Shown here: in pieces, positions 28,707 to 38,460 of the stretch
Layout of the letters: each line of letters starts with the position of its first letter
Position numbering within the stretch: the first letter of the stretch is position 1
Assembly: GCA_905221605.1 (NCBI GenBank)
Contig: CAJNDS010002539.1
Location: 243,501 to 307,500 of the forward strand
Direction of reading: 5' to 3'
Length of the DNA: 64,000 bases
DNA from: Symbiodinium natans
Taxonomy: Eukaryota > Sar > Dinophyceae > Suessiales > Symbiodiniaceae
Position numbers and translations under genes: made by a program
Notes under the pieces: generated by a model
Databases searched by the model: none
What the model was told of the DNA's origin: nothing
What the model saw: only the letters and a program-made list of their open reading frames with translations

Positions 28707-28755
28707 AACCCTAAACCCTAAACCCTAAACCCTAAACCCTAAACCCTAAACCCCC
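28707..28755 (-). repeat. Telomeric tract (CCCTAAA)n
   Basis: Seven units. Confidence 0.95.
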
Positions 28756-28789
28756 TTTAAACCCGTGGGTTGGGGGACGGGAGTCCCCA

Positions 28790-28878
28790 CAAGGAGCAGA
28801 TTCGCGAGCAGCAGGAGGTCGCGTACGACCTCGGCCTGCAGGTGGCCGCAGCACGCCTCCTGGACTCCACAGGGCTCC
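28790..28878 (+). CDS. Unassigned exon-like segment (helical)
   Basis: Reads KEQIREQQEVAYDLGLQV, then AAARLLDSTGL. The R-E-Q-Q-x-A-Y pattern faintly recalls the helix before some UBX domains, but this is not enough to assign. No clear splice sites. Confidence 0.25.
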
Positions 28879-28933
28879 GTGGGTTTAGGGTTTAGGGTTT
28901 AGGGTTTAGGGTTTAGGGTTTAGGGTTTAGGGC
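28879..28933 (+). repeat. Telomeric tract (TTTAGGG)n
   Basis: Seven to eight units, directly followed by a MITE A. Confidence 0.95.
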
Positions 28934-28935
28934 TA

Positions 28936-29043
28936 CCCAAAGAGCCCAATACCCCTTAATATAGCAATGTACCCTGAATCATACTAAGGGTCCCTATAGA
29001 TTTTAGGGTATATTCCTTAATTCAGGGGTATTGGGCTCTCTGT
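28936..29043. mobile_element. MITE family A copy
   Basis: CCCAAAGAGCCCAATACCCC...GGGGTATTGGGCTCTCTG. Confidence 0.85.
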
Positions 29044-29172
29044 GTATAGGGTGCTTTGGGATACCGGTCTAGTTTATGTAAGCAATCTTCCCACGAGCTG
29101 TGGATAAGAGTTCAGTTTGTGACTCTGTCGAATGGGTCAGAATCCTGTGGTAAATCAGAGCGTCACGGCAAA

Positions 29173-29246
29173 GGGTTTAGGGTTTAGGGTTTAGGGTTTA
29201 GGGTTTAGGGTTTAGGGTTTAGGGTTTAGGGTTTAGGGTTTAGGGC
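29173..29246 (+). repeat. Telomeric tract (TTTAGGG)n
   Basis: Ten perfect units. Confidence 0.95.
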
Positions 29247-30519
29247 TCTTTCGGGCATGCCTTGGATTGGAGAGCCCGGTTTGTGTGGATGTTTAGGGCT
29301 TCGGGTTCCGGATGCGGCTGTCTTTTTCTTTCTTCAATACTTGCCTTGCAACTATTGCTTGCGAACCCCCGGAGCATGCATATATTCTTCCGCGCATCTG
29401 GCGCCGCGATATTTTCGTGCATTCTTGCACGATTTGTTCTGGGTAGCTCGGGGGGTGGGGGGGGGAGGAGGGGGGGGATAAGAACGTCATTCATATTGCC
29501 TCCATGCCCAACATACTAGTATTTACAGCGGTTTCGCCTATTTTGTACAACATACTGCACAATGATGTGGAACAAGAAGATCTGTCACAAGCGTCCATGC
29601 CGGTCGCGACCGTGCCCAAAACACTGGTATTTGCAGCGTTTTATCGAAAAAGACACTTGCTGTTTGTGTACAGGTTGCGAGGCTTTCGGGTTCACAGTGT
29701 CTAAGAGAGAAGAACACCTCACCTCGAAAAAGACCCTTACTGTTGAAAACCAACTGATGTATCAATACAACTGAATAGTTTTGGCTCTTGCAAGAACCTG
29801 AAATTGTCCTAAAATCGTACAACAACCTAGGAAATAAACACATTCACGCCCTTGAAAGTAGCAAGGCGCCTCGCGCGCGTGTGACCAGGGTTGAGTATTC
29901 TTCACATGTTTGGGGGGTTCTTAAGCAAATAGTAGTTGACGTGCCCTCCTTGTTGTCGATCGTTTGCGTTCTGGAGAAAGGTCAGCGGCTGCTCATGGCT
30001 GATCAGGAGGCAAAAGAAGCTTGGATACTTGGAAATTGTTTTGGATTTTTGGGCACTGTAGCTCCTAAGAAACAGCTAAAACAATAGTTTTTGCCAGGGT
30101 TCCAAGTTCAGTATAGGAAGTGCAGGGCCTGGCTCTGGCTGCTGAAAAGGAGTACCAGGACGAGATGCACGAGACTTGGCCAAGTCCCCCCCGCCCCCCC
30201 CCCCCCCCCCCCCCCGGAAAAGGGATCTGGCTGCTTGTGGCCTAAAGCCCTAAAACCGAAACCCCAAGCCCTAAACGTGCAGCCCTATAGTTGTTCCGGG
30301 CTGAGAGCATGCGGAAAGACATATTCTTGCAATTACTGGAAATCGTGGACGAAGGGAACATGGGGCAGAGGAGTTCACTTTGGACTTCAAGAAACACATA
30401 GGGACTGCAGATTCACCCATGTGGGGAAGGATCAATTGGATTAAAAGCAGATCACCATTGGCCGGAGTTCGGTATTGTCGAGAGAAGTGCACACCTACCA
30501 GGGGAGCCCCTGATTGCAG
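29247..30519. other. Mostly unassigned; one helical exon-like segment
   Basis: Holds a G-rich run (29449-29478), the right end of a MITE D (29905-29941) and a 30-nt poly-C (30187-30215). A reading EVQGLALAAEKEYQDEMHE at ~30110-30180 could be an exon. Open frames at 29504-29843 on both strands show no domain. Confidence 0.35.
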
Positions 30520-30572
30520 AGGGTTTAGGGTTTAGGGTTTAGGGTTTAGGGTTTAGGGTTTAGGGTTTAGGC
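30520..30572 (+). repeat. Telomeric tract (TTTAGGG)n
   Basis: Seven units. Confidence 0.95.
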
Positions 30573-31170
30573 GGAGCCTCAGCAGTCCTAGCAAAAGTGT
30601 GGTTAGGGTGCCCAATGCCCGGAGCCTTCGACTCTTCCCATGCCCTGCCATAGCTAAGAGATGCCTTCCCAGCACAGGATGCGGCGATGAGGGACTTCCG
30701 CCGCACGCAAGCGAAGGCTTGCTGCTGCTGTGGGATTGTTTGGATGCTGTTTGTGCCTAAACCCTAAACCCTAAACCCTAAACCCCCCCAGTGTGAACAT
30801 TCTACAGAGCCTTGAGTTTCATTCCAGGTCTCAGGGCTGACTAAGGGGTTGGTGGCGATTGAGTTTTGCAAGGTGCCGTCGCTTTGAGGACGCTGTCCAA
30901 AGGTCGTTCAGTGTGGGATGCTCGCACTCGGACATTGCACGCACCCAGAGAGCACAATGCCCATGAATTACGGGATATACCTTAAATCATGTGCTTAAGG
31001 GCCTCAAAAAAGATTCGAAAGAACATAATAATAATCCCGATATTGCCCTTACAAGGAAAAGTTCTTTTTACTTTTTGTGGGGCCCTTGGAATCTCGAGTT
31101 CGGACTCTGCAACCTTTCAGACTACAGCTGGCTCTTCAAATATTCTTCGTTCTTTGCAAAGGCTGGCGCT

Positions 31171-31255
31171 TGGGACTAGCAGTCCTTAATGGGGATTATG
31201 ATGGGGGTACTACAATCCCTATTAGGAACTGCTAGTTTCAGGGGGAACATCCCAA
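31171..31255. mobile_element. MITE family C copy
   Basis: AGCAGTCCTTAATGGGGATT...AATCCCTATTAGGAACTGCT, then GGGGGAACATCCCAA. The outer left end is degenerate. Confidence 0.7.
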
Positions 31256-31327
31256 GCTGGCGCCCTCGCCCTAAACCCAGACAGTCCGCAAGACCGCATG
31301 CCTAAACCCTAAACCCTAAACCCTAAC

Positions 31328-31402
31328 CGCGTAAAGACTGGAGGCGCTGGCGCAAGATGCCGCGCACATCCGCGAGACGGCTGCGGGGCAGCACGTGATG
31401 TC
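31328..31402 (+). CDS. Unassigned exon-like segment (helical)
   Basis: Reads LEALAQDAAHIRETAAGQH. A similar reading, AQDAAMRDFRRTQAKA, lies at ~30674-30725. Both could be exons of a coiled-coil protein; no domain recognised. Confidence 0.25.
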
Positions 31403-31523
31403 TGTGTTTAGTTGCCCCTAAACACCCTTTTAGGGTTTAGGGTTTAGGGCTAGGGTTTAAGGGTTAAACCCTGTAAACCCTATACGCCCTAGAAGCCCTA
31501 CAGGCCCTAAACCCGAACTGCGC

Positions 31524-31634
31524 ATGGGGGGTTCCGAAAATCAGGACCCCTAGTACAGAACCTTCAAAAGGTAGGATTCCCTTATCATAAGGACCCCCAA
31601 TAAGGTACCCCCTAATTTCGGAAACCCCCACATG
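31524..31634. mobile_element. MITE family J copy (intact)
   Basis: ATGGGGGGTTCCGAAAATCA at the left and AATTTCGGAAACCCCCACAT at the right, a near-perfect inverted repeat. Confidence 0.85.
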
Positions 31635-31652
31635 TCTGCGGCTTGTCCCCAA

Positions 31653-31728
31653 ACCCCAAACCCTAAACCCTAAACCCTAAACCCTAAACCCTAAACCCTA
31701 AACCCTAAACCCTAAACCCTAAACCCTA
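31653..31728 (-). repeat. Telomeric tract (CCCTAAA)n
   Basis: Ten to eleven units. Confidence 0.95.
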
Positions 31729-31858
31729 AGCTGCTGTTCCTGATGCGCCAAGGCCTCTAGGTTGATTGCCTGGTCGCTAGCCGCCATGGTCTTTGTCGAC
31801 ACAGCCTTCAGCATTATTGGAATTTAGATGGGCCCGAGGTGTCAAGGGGTTTTAGGAT

Positions 31859-32010
31859 TCAGGGGTTTAGGGTTTAGGGTTTAGGGTTTAGGGTTTAGGG
31901 TTTAGGGTTTAGGGTTTAGGGTTTAGGGGAGGATTTGGGAGCTTAGGAGTTTAGGGTTCAGGGTTTAGCGTGTAGGGTGAAGGTGTTTAGGATTTAGGAT
32001 TTAGGGGTTT
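31859..32010 (+). repeat. Telomeric tract, decaying
   Basis: About ten perfect TTTAGGG units (to 31930) grade into degenerate TTTAGGATT and TTTAGCG words. Confidence 0.85.
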
Positions 32011-32401
32011 AAAGCAGGGTGTTGCCGGCAGCCTCCTCAGGCCTTGCTTATACAAAGGGGTTTAGGTGTTCCGGGTTTAGGCTCGGGCCCAAGTGTGTTA
32101 CAGTGAGCCGGGAGACAGGCGTGATGTCCAGCATGGTCGGCAGTAGCCATCCCTGCGAAGAACCAAAAATCCTAATGAAGATACCACTGCTCAAGGAAGA
32201 ACATGTTTGACAGGGTTTAGGGTTTAGGGTTAAAGGGTTTACGGTTTAGGGTTTAGAGGGATGTTGAACATCTTCCACTTGTAGGCTCATACTTCCATTG
32301 CTAAAGACCGACATTGTCGGCTCATGACAGGGGCAGGGGCAAGTGCTGGTTGCTGGTGCGAAACTCCATGCGAGTCTTGCTGGCTCTTGAGCCTTTAGCG
32401 T

Positions 32402-32500
32402 TGGGATGTTCTCCCCCTAGACGAACAGTCCTTAATAGGGATTAGACTAGGGGTACTCTAAACCCTATTAAGGACTGCTTGTACAAGGAGGAACATCCCA
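32402..32500. mobile_element. MITE family C copy (intact)
   Basis: TGGGATGTTCTCCCCCTAGA...TGTACAAGGAGGAACATCCC, with arms ACAGTCCTTAATAGGGATTA and CCCTATTAAGGACTG. Confidence 0.9.
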
Positions 32501-33156
32501 GCTTTCGCGCACCATTGTGATGATTCTGAGCATGTTGGGCAGACAAAGTTGCCGCATGCAGGCGAGACTGCGGGCCTAAGAAGTCGTTGATAGCATCACA
32601 TATCGTCCGTGCATGTCCCTGCATGTCGCTGTGGCCACCCGCAGGCCAGTGTAGAATTCAGACAAGGCGGAAGGCATAGCAGGGTCCAGGTGCATCAAAG
32701 TAACATCAAGGGCTCGGACTTCGCCATGCCACCGAATTATGCAAGGGCTGGGAGAGTGGCCCCCGATTCCGAGGATGGTGTGATTCGTATGGTATGCCAT
32801 GGCACGTCTAGGTGGGTGAACCATGAACCCCCCGAAAGGCGCGGACCCTGTGTTGTGCAGAGCGAATGTAGCACGCAGTGCCGATGACTTTTCTTGACTG
32901 GCAGCTTGCGGTCTGCGACGCCATCGCCACGTTGAGCATCAACGTTACGGAAGCTTACCCAAGCTAGTGAGGTCATGTTAAGCATCAACGTTACCGAAGC
33001 TTGCCTAGCCTAGTTAAGTCATAGCAAGAACCTGAGAATTTCTGGCTTGCAGTTGCGAGACCTAGGCAGCGTACGGGACTCGCCCGCAAGACTATTATCC
33101 TAGTGGCGGTCAATTGGTGTCCGATCCCCCCTTCAAGTTGCTGACCTTTATACTAT

Positions 33157-33312
33157 CTATCCATATACGTTATCCATATACGTACATATGTATGTATATA
33201 TGTATGTATATGTATATATATATACATTATATATGTATATATATATATACATGTATTTATTCATGTTTGTATGTATATGTCTATTCAATATATATATATA
33301 TATACATAAACA
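33157..33312. repeat. (TA)n / (TATG)n-rich microsatellite region
   Basis: Runs of TATATG, TATGTA and TATATA. Open frames across it (both strands) are composition artefacts. Confidence 0.9.
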
Positions 33313-33469
33313 AGTTATTTCAAAGTTGTATATACTATGTTTCCGGTGGCCGCTTGCATGTGTACATAGCTTGGAGGACAGGACGCTTTGTTGGCCTGCC
33401 CGCGGCTGCCGTACGTAGGAAGAAAGGCGGCACGGCATTTCAGAAACTCTGCAGCAGAAGTGAAGTTCA

Positions 33470-33658
33470 AGCCCTAAACCCTACATAAACGCTAAACCCT
33501 AAACCCTAAACCCTAATAAACCCTAAACCCTAAACCCTAAACCCTAAACCCTAAACAAACGCTTTGGTGAGCCCCATGAGCTGAAACAGGCAATCGACAC
33601 ATGGTTCGACTCTCCTAAACCCTAAACCCGAAACCCTAAACCCTAAACCCTAAACCCT
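33470..33658 (-). repeat. Telomeric tracts (two, with short spacer)
   Basis: CCCTAAA units at 33474-33560 and 33613-33658; the spacer has no recognisable content. Confidence 0.9.
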
Positions 33659-33726
33659 CCCCAGTCCCCTGTCATGAGGATCTTATAAAGGTTCCCCCAC
33701 CAAGGGCCCTCAGCGGCCTTGATTAA

Positions 33727-33815
33727 GAACAGCTGCAGCGGGCACTGGCTGCGCAAGAAGCTTGGGAAAAGAGCAAAGCTACAGGCGGCAAAAAAGTTAG
33801 AATGCTTCGGTGGGT
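33727..33815 (+). CDS. Unassigned exon-like segment (helical)
   Basis: Reads EQLQRALAAQEAWEKSK followed by ATGGKKVRMLR. Alternative frames are also open. Not recognised. Confidence 0.25.
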
Positions 33816-34023
33816 GCTCCTTTAAGACTGTATACAATCTGAATACCCTTAAGCTAACCGAGATCAAGATGAATGCTCCCAACGAATTGATAGCACGTAT
33901 ATGCACGTATACATATTCGTTGCTCTTTTCTGGACTCAGCGAAATAAAGCTTGAAGGTCGCGTGCGTGAAGCCAAGATGAACGAAGTAACGCTCTGCACG
34001 GTTGATTGGCTCATGTAGTTCGA

Positions 34024-34161
34024 AGCTACCCAAGGAGCCCCATATCACTTAACTAAAGGAATATCTAAACCCTAAACCCCTAACCCCTAACCCCTAAACC
34101 CTAAACCCTAAACCCTAAACCCTAAACCTCCATAATTATTGGGCATACAGGACTCTCTGGG
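34024..34161. mobile_element. MITE family A copy with telomeric replacement of its core
   Basis: CCCAAGGAGCCCCATATCAC at the left and GGACTCTCTGGG at the right. The usual centre is replaced by CCCTAAA units at 34065-34129. Confidence 0.75.
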
Positions 34162-34249
34162 TAGGACTGTTCAGTCCTTCGGGCTCCAGACTCCGAAGCG
34201 CCACCTTCCAAACCTCCAAGCAATCCTAAAAACCCTCCGCTCTCACAGG

Positions 34250-34285
34250 GTTTAGGGTTTAGGGTTTAGGGTTTAGGGTTTAGGG
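34250..34285 (+). repeat. Telomeric tract (TTTAGGG)n
   Basis: Five units. Confidence 0.95.
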
Positions 34286-34340
34286 TATCATTCCCGGCCG
34301 ACTCCCCAAGCCCGGATGCAAAAAAGGGTTTAGGGTTTAA

Positions 34341-34440
34341 GGTAACCTAAAACTTGTAAGTAGGGTTATCACGTACCCTAAATAGGGCTAGAAGTATAGC
34401 TGCCATACTAATCACCCTACTGATAGCTACCCATGGGGCC
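34341..34440. mobile_element. MITE family B, degenerate copy
   Basis: Core TAAGTAGGGTTATCACGTAC...AGAAGTATAGCTGCCATACT and right end CTACCCATGGGGCCCC. The left end is lost next to a telomeric motif. Confidence 0.5.
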
Positions 34441-34448
34441 CCACAGCC

Positions 34449-34492
34449 TCCTAAACCCTAAACCCTAAACCCTAAACCCTAAACCCTAAACC
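34449..34492 (-). repeat. Telomeric tract (CCCTAAA)n
   Basis: Six units. Confidence 0.95.
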
Positions 34493-35086
34493 CCTCGCCC
34501 TCACCTTCCGAGGTTCAAACCTGGCCCCTCTGCGGGCTGACGCTGGGAAACGCCTCGGACCTGGACCTCTCCACGCCCTGGGATGCTCCTTGTAAGGTTT
34601 AGGGTTTAGGGTTTAGGGTTTGGGGTTCAGGGTTTGGGGTTTAGGGTTTGGGGTTCAGGGTTTAGGGCTTAGGGTTTTGGGTTTTGGGGGATGATCATAA
34701 TTATATAATGGGGGGGCAGTACTGCAATTCCTTTTAAGGACTGTTAGTATATGAAGGCGGACCCACGACCTGCAAGTATATCCTTTAAATTCTCAGCTTG
34801 GCACACAAGTAAACCCTAGTTTAGGGTTTAGGGTTTAGGGTTTAGGGGCCCAAGACCCAACTGACCAATCCCGAATCCCTCAAAAGGCGAAGCCTCTTGA
34901 GTTGCCTTCTGTAAAATGCACAAGTTGAGAAATGATCAGAAAAGGCCTAAAGTCCCTAAACTCTGAAACCGATTAAACCCTTTATAGACGCCAACGAACA
35001 CCCCGAAAGCCCTAAACCCTAAGTCCACCCCTTGCAGACCCCATGCTCGAGGCTAGCTGTCATGTGCGTCCACATCAGGATTATTG

Positions 35087-35201
35087 CCCAAAGAGCCCAA
35101 TATCCCTTGATGAAGGAATAGACCTTAAATCAGATTAAGCATCCCTATATAATTTAAGGGTCTATGCCTTAGTAATCAAGGGGTATAAAGGGCTCTCTGG
35201 G
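35087..35201. mobile_element. MITE family A copy
   Basis: CCCAAAGAGCCCAATATCCC...TAAAGGGCTCTCTGGG. Confidence 0.85.
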
Positions 35202-35289
35202 TACCTTTCAACGTGATCCTTCAATTGCTACCCTTAGCATTCTTCTGGTAGAGCGTTGGGGCTCAGGCTTTAGGGCACTATTATCATTC

Positions 35290-35402
35290 CCCAAGGGTCC
35301 ATGTACCTCAACAGGGAAGAAACTGGGGCCTTGGAGCACCTCCGATTTAGGAACTCTAGGTCTCTAAGCACATAGTGAGGTATATATGGATCCTAGGGAT
35401 TG
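35290..35402. mobile_element. MITE family H copy
   Basis: CCAAGGGTCCATGTACCTCA at the left and the diverged GAGGTATATATGGATCCTAG at the right. Copies of a GTTGGGGCTCAGGCTTTAGG site lie on both sides (35255 and ~35417). Confidence 0.7.
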
Positions 35403-35437
35403 CTGCTATGGCAGAGTTTTGGGCTCAGGCTTTAGGG

Positions 35438-35472
35438 AAACCCGAAACCCTCAACCCTAAACCCTAAACCAG
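35438..35472 (-). repeat. Short telomeric tract between duplicated target copies
   Basis: CCCGAAA, CCCTCAA and CCCTAAA units between TTTTGGGCTCAGGCTTTAGG (35417-35436) and GTTGGGCTCAAGCTTTAGGG (35474-35493). Confidence 0.8.
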
Positions 35473-35822
35473 TGTTGGGCTCAAGCTTTAGGGCAGGGTT
35501 CAAGATCCGCCAAGCGAGCGCGCTCATGGGGTGCCGGGCTCAGGGCTGCGTGCAAGGGACAGTGGTCGGCTCTTTGGTGAGGAGGTTTGGGAAGGTTCAG
35601 GTTGACCCGTAAACGGGGTTTGGTAGGGTTTAGGGTTTAGGGTTTAGGGTTTAGGGCCGTAAACCTTCTAAGGGCAATGAGACATGACTGCACGGGTGTC
35701 TTTCTGGTGTTGGGTTTAGTGAGGTTTCTCTTGCCTAGGATAGTATGATGAGCTCGCTATGGGGGTTTCCGAGAGTAGGGCTACCCTATTGGGGTCCCCA
35801 TGGAATGTCACTGTTGTACCTT

Positions 35823-35979
35823 TGACTACTATTTGAAGCAGAACCCCGCAACAAAACATGTTGTTCCAGAAAGGTTAATAATGGGATCGTTATCTTTTAG
35901 TTGGTGTTTTTTATAAACACTAAACCCTAACCCCCCCCCCCCCCCGCCGGGGTTGGGGTGGTTCTTAAGCAAATGGTAC
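35823..35979. mobile_element. MITE family D copy with telomeric motif and poly-C inside
   Basis: ACTACTATTTGAAGCAGAAC at the left and GGTTCTTAAGCAAATGGTA at the right. CACTAAACCCTAA precedes a poly-C run at 35932-35945. Confidence 0.65.
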
Positions 35980-36051
35980 GTTGATCCAACAAGGACTCCA
36001 CATCCTTTCAGGGGCATGCTGTGTTTCTAGAACATGGGGGGGAGGGGGGGG

Positions 36052-36160
36052 GGGTGCCCTTTTTGGGGGTCCTTCTTAAGGAATTTTAAAAGGGGATCCC
36101 TATTCTATTTGAAAGAATTAACAGGGTACCCCTATTTTGGGAGATGCCCATATGCTGTGT
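36052..36160. mobile_element. MITE family K copy
   Basis: TGCCCTTTTTGGGGGTCCTT...ACCCCTATTTTGGGAGATGC. Confidence 0.65.
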
Positions 36161-36188
36161 TTCTGGAACATGGGGAGCCGCCTTTTTT

Positions 36189-36445
36189 GGTCCCTAAACC
36201 CTAAACCCTAAACCCTAAACCCTAAACCCTAAACCTGCAAAACCCTAAACCCTAAACCCTGAAATCCCTAAGTCAGGACGGAGATGTGCACCGAAGTGGC
36301 CGTCCGAGCTGCACCCAACCCCTTCCGCTGGGAAGTCCTGGAGGACGAGCCGAAGGACCCTGAAAAGCCCCAAACCCCAGTAGGGTTTAGGGTTTAGGGT
36401 TTAGGGTTTACAGTCGGGTTTAGGGTTTAGGGTTTAGGGTTTAGT
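36189..36445. repeat. Telomeric tracts of both orientations around an exon-like segment
   Basis: CCCTAAA units at 36189-36262 and TTTAGGG units at 36380-36445 face each other across a ~115 bp non-repeat segment. Confidence 0.9.
36279..36364 (+). CDS. Unassigned exon-like segment
   Basis: Reads EMCTEVAVRAAPNPFRW, then EVLEDEPKDPEK. Lies between inverted telomeric tracts. Codon-like composition, no domain recognised. Confidence 0.3.
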
Positions 36446-37258
36446 GAGCTCCTAAAGCCCCAAAACCCACAAGCCCTGAGCTCCGAAACCGCTACACTCT
36501 CGAAGCCCGAAGCTCCTAAACCCCCAAAGACTTCAAACCCTGAGCTCCTGAGCTCCCAAACCCTTTCAACCCTGATCTCCCCTTTTGGAAGTCAGGTTTA
36601 GGGTTTAGGCTTCAGGGTTCAAGGAATAAACATCGAGGAAAGAAGGTTTTTTTTTTTTTGTTTTTTTTAACTTTGGGGGGTTTCTCAGCAACTGGTTGAA
36701 GAAGCTCAGGGGCAGTTTGGGTTACTAGGTGCCCATCTTGGGAGGCGGCCTACTTGAAGACCACATTCCACATATACATGTTTGGGATTATACATATACA
36801 GTTACATATATATATATATATATGTATATGTATGTGTTTGTTATTGTTCAAAGCAGCAATAACATGTGTTTTTGAATCGCCAGCAAGCATTCCCACAACT
36901 TCCCGATATAGGTGGAGTAGAGATTGTCCAGGTTGGGAGTTTTGAAGTATCATCCTCCGGGTCCAATCCGCATATCAGTAGATTCGGTACGGTTCAGGGT
37001 TGAAGGTGCACAGGTACAAGACTTTCCTAAACTTCCCCCCCAAACCCTGAAACCCGAACGGGTTTAGGGTTTAGGGTTTAGGCTTTAGGGTTAGAACCCT
37101 CAACTAAACCCCAAATCCTTAAACCCTCAGCCCTTATCGTCCTTTCATCCTCCCAACGTATGTGGGTCCTTTGCCGCGCGGCTTCTGGGGCGGAATCTCG
37201 GGGCATGGTAGGCCCAGAAGGTTTGCAGGCTTCATGGGGTTAAAAGGCTGTATCCCAC

Positions 37259-37359
37259 TGGTTCTTAGTAGGGAATGAGGGAATTAGCTGCCGGATATCC
37301 CCCTAACAACCCTTTGAGGGATCCTACCTAATTCCTTCATTTCCTACTGAGAACCAGTC
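37259..37359. mobile_element. MITE family F copy
   Basis: TGGTTCTTAGTAGGGAATGA at the left and CCTTCATTTCCTACTGAGAA plus CCA at the right. Confidence 0.8.
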
Positions 37360-37627
37360 GGCTACAGGACTGATCGGGTTTAGCCCAGGGCCCGAGACCC
37401 AATAAGGGCCCCGAAGCCCCGAAAGACTCAGTCTACAATAATGAACATACATGCATATACCCATGTATGCATATATACATATAGAAAAAAGTCATGATGT
37501 GATGGGTGGCCTCGTCTAGCCCAGGAAGGCGTTTTTGGGAGTTGTTAACGGTTCGTAACAATCCAAGGTACACATTCCCTGTACAGAGGCCCCTATAAAT
37601 TCGAGTATTGCTGATTCAACAGCGGTG

Positions 37628-37736
37628 CCCAATGACTCCAATATCCCTTAATTAAGGAAGATGCCTTAAATCATATTAGGGACCCGACTACAATTTAAGG
37701 TATATTCCTTAAACAAGGGATATTGGAGTCTCTGGG
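37628..37736. mobile_element. MITE family A copy
   Basis: CCCAATGACTCCAATATCCC...GGGATATTGGAGTCTCTGGG. Confidence 0.9.
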
Positions 37737-38460
37737 TTGTTTCTTCTCCCCTTAGCACAACCCAAAACCCTAAATCCTAAACCGCAGCTGGGCACTGAAT
37801 ACCCGAAGTCCTTAATCCTGAGCGCCCTCCCCCTGCCAGGTTCAGCGAACTTGCGACCCGGTTGAGCTCATGGGCTACCTCTTGCTTTGTTAAGACGTTG
37901 AATATGCTTGCTGAATACTGGAAGAGCTCAAAACCTACTTTGTTGGGAGCCCTTGACGGTTTTTTTTTCTCCTTTTTTGGTAGTATCCTCCGAAAGTAGG
38001 CTTTGGGTGCTTACGGGCGGCCGCCTCTGCTAAGCATGGCGCGGGTTTTCATCTGGAGCTTCGTTCCAGTGCCGAGCCTCGGCGGTGCTTCGTGCCCTTT
38101 TGCCAAGGTATCGGGAGACATTTTCGCTCAACTGAGCCCTTTGGCCGCAATCTCCCCCGCGACACACCCTTCAAGGGCCGGCCCAGCAAACAAGCAGCAC
38201 CCCTGAGCATCGGTTGCCGCTAGAGGGTCCTCTTGGCCTTTTCAGAACCACCGACTGTAAAGCAACCAAACTTTCTATGCTGACGTAGGCGGTTTTGGAA
38301 GAGCGCTTGTAAACATGGAGTTTGTGCTGTTCCCGCTTGCCACCCTAGCGACTCTCCTTTCATTGCGGATGTCTCCCATTCAACATGATCCCTCTACACA
38401 AGTTCAAAATGTCACCCTGCACCCTAAACTTCCCAAACCCTAATCCGTAAGTGTCCTAAA

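Noticed and set aside
33114-33488. Open frame of 124 aa rich in Tyr and Ile
   Set aside because: It is a translation of TATATA/TATGTA microsatellite.
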